In this document: positions 62,561-64,000 of the stretch, piece by piece | Numbering within the stretch: the stretch's first letter is position 1 | Layout of the letters: every line of letters starts with the position of its first letter | From: Ptiloglossa arizonensis | Lineage: Eukaryota > Arthropoda > Insecta > Hymenoptera > Colletidae | DNA length: 64,000 bases | Reading direction: 5' to 3' | Assembly (NCBI RefSeq): GCF_051014685.1 | Contig: NC_135059.1 | Span: 8,494,001 to 8,558,000 of the forward strand | The notes under the pieces: model-generated | What the model saw: the letters and a program-made list of their open reading frames with translations, nothing else | What the model was told of the DNA's origin: nothing | Database searches by the model: none | Position numbers and translations under genes: made by a program

Positions 62561-64000
62561 TTGTTTACATATAGGAACCGCCAGAGGAGCGATGGACGAT
62601 CTAGCCGGTTTTATCGGCGCACACTGTGCCGCCAGATGGCTCTTACTCGGTATGTTGCAGTTCATCGATCGATGAGGGTCCGTATTCGAAGAGTTTGGAT
62701 CAGTGGGGCGTGGCAGTCTGAGTCTCGCGTTCATTTGAAACTGCTGAAGATTCGGTGCCTGACTGAGCGCATAGAGACTTTGCAAACTGGGGAATACGGA
62801 TGAGAGATTTGTATTCGCGCGACTGTTGCTCATCGGGCTGGAGAGTCCTGGTGCATAGACCGGGGCCCGGGATGGTGTGGGGATCGGTAGATCGTTCACT
62901 CGATGCGCAGCCGGTGTCAGAGAACCAGGGGGCGCACGATAGTACCTATGCCCGCCCATTAAAGTCACCACTTGTCCCTGGTCCGGTATGTTCGGCATGG
63001 TATCACGTACCGACGACTTGGCGGCTTTCAGTTTGGTTACCGGTTGCGGTATTCTTAACGGGTGCATGTCCATCTTCTTTCCACCGCTCAGATCCAAGAT
63101 GTCTCTCGAGTCTTGTTGCTCCCTTTTTCGTTTACCGGGCGCTGATTGTCGTTGTTGACCGGCCAACTCGCGTTCCGGTTGTTTAGTTTGTCTGGGTTTC
63201 GGTGGCGCTGGCATTCGTATCTGGCCGGCTTTTAGCGCTTTCAAGACACGTGGATCGACGGATCGGTCGTTTAGAGTGATGCTGGGACTCACTTTGCCGA
63301 GGGTATTTTTACGGTTATCCTTGGAGACGATCGGTTCGACGAAACCGCCGGCATTGCCCGGTGATTTCGGCGCAGTGAGGGTTATACTGAGACTGGCGGG
63401 GATATTCAGTCCGCAACCGTCTAGAATGGTTCTGGTGTCGTTTGAGAGCATCGGTCCGGACGTGGGTAAGGGTTTCGATGTTTGTGTGGTAGGGGGTGCT
63501 CGACTGGGGCCAGCTTCGCCGATCAGATTCGCGGTTCTCTTCGCCGGAATCACATGTTCGGTCGACGGTGGTGGCGGTGGCGGTTTTCGTGGCGATTTCG
63601 CGTTGCTTTGTACAAGAGCCGGCGAGAGTGGGGGTGTCGGGGGTAGCGGGGACGCCAGAGCGGTCTGCGTTTGTTGTTTCTTCGCGGTCTGCGTTTGAAC
63701 CTGCCGTTTTCGTTTGATGTCGAAGATCGGCAATCCTGGCGGACACTTTCTCTTCACCGCCCCGGCCGGCACTATCGGCGGATCGTTCGGGAACGCGTAC
63801 ACGTCTACCTTCGCGTTGATGTTCACTGCGGTCGCGTTCTTCGCGTAACCGAACGCTCGCACGTCCACGTCGCCGCACTGTTTGCTCGCGTTCACTGTTC
63901 GCGCGTTACCGGCGGTTCCACTCGCCGTCGAGACTCGTTTGCTCGCGTTTACGTTGGCGGCGCTGTTCTCGATGGTTTTCTTTTGCGCTTCGGCGTTGTT
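61544..64000 (-). CDS. Psc: C-terminal part of a probable Polycomb-group protein (Psc-like), cut by window edge
   Basis: An open frame runs from the right edge of the window to a stop at 61544-61546: 818 codons with no start inside. The base at 63895 is only a GTG within the frame, and the frame stays open beyond it to 64000. The protein is rich in Pro, Ser, Gln and Asn, with PPPPPPS, a 24-glutamine run, and conserved-looking islands VDPRVLKALKAGQIRMPAP, LMGGHRYYRAPPGSLTPAAH and EHLGNFLKSLNASMKSD. These resemble the long C-terminal region of insect Posterior sex combs, but the RING domain that would prove it lies outside. GC content and CpG are far higher than in the rest of the window. Confidence 0.55.
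62492..62563 (-). repeat. CAA/CAG repeat encoding 24 glutamines
   Basis: On the coding strand 24 consecutive Gln codons mix CAA and CAG: two CAA, three CAG, two CAA, seven CAG and ten CAA. Interruptions usually stabilise such tracts. Confidence 0.93.

Noticed and set aside
62366..62803. Leu-, Cys- and Val-run frames on the plus strand near 62.4 kb
   Set aside because: Antisense readings of the CAA/CAG tract.
63895..63897. Possible start of the Psc-like protein
   Set aside because: The codon is GTG, and the frame continues open to the window edge, so it is internal.

Overview
This is a nuclear window from an insect, most likely a hymenopteran and probably a bee. That placement is inference: it rests on short-intron insect gene structures in an AT-rich background and on the closeness of the encoded proteins to holometabolan families. 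No bacterial-style gene organisation is present except for one foreign insert. I reconstructed 16 complete host protein-coding genes, one further gene cut by the right edge, one decaying gene copy and one gene fragment. Splice sites were read by eye, and every spliced gene closes in frame.

Left third (1-24 kb): Rab11 (minus) is followed upstream by a decayed ~1.9 kb block (about 3.6-5.46 kb). Its fragments read as bacterial protein only when TGA means tryptophan, which points to a Mollicute, Spiroplasma-like source. Next come an SLC25A39/40 mitochondrial carrier, ATP synthase subunit c with two alternative terminal coding exons, the SAGA/ADA subunit TADA3 (minus), the peroxisomal RING protein PEX12, and Merlin (minus). 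Merlin carries a 102-base intron that has no stop and a length divisible by three.

Middle (24-46 kb): a MITE and a degenerate tandem repeat precede PYM, GATAD1, AP-3 sigma (minus), a beta-1,3-galactosyltransferase, a 4 kb AT-rich gene desert with microsatellites, GPATCH4 (minus) with a small unexplained ORF upstream, and PEX5. A small hAT-like MITE follows.

Right third (46-64 kb): HPS3 (minus) precedes a ~3.55 kb tandem duplication. The ancestral block borealin / LRRC51 / 3' end of cyclin L was copied head to tail. This gives two intact borealin genes, one intact and one decaying LRRC51, one dead cyclin L fragment and one full cyclin L. The window ends in the GC-rich C-terminal coding part of a long low-complexity protein, probably Polycomb-group Psc, with a glutamine run; it is cut by the window edge.

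Functional themes: PEX12 and PEX5 act in the same peroxisomal receptor cycle. AP-3 sigma and HPS3 (BLOC-2) act in lysosome-related organelle biogenesis, with Rab11 in recycling-endosome traffic. Their proximity is probably coincidental.
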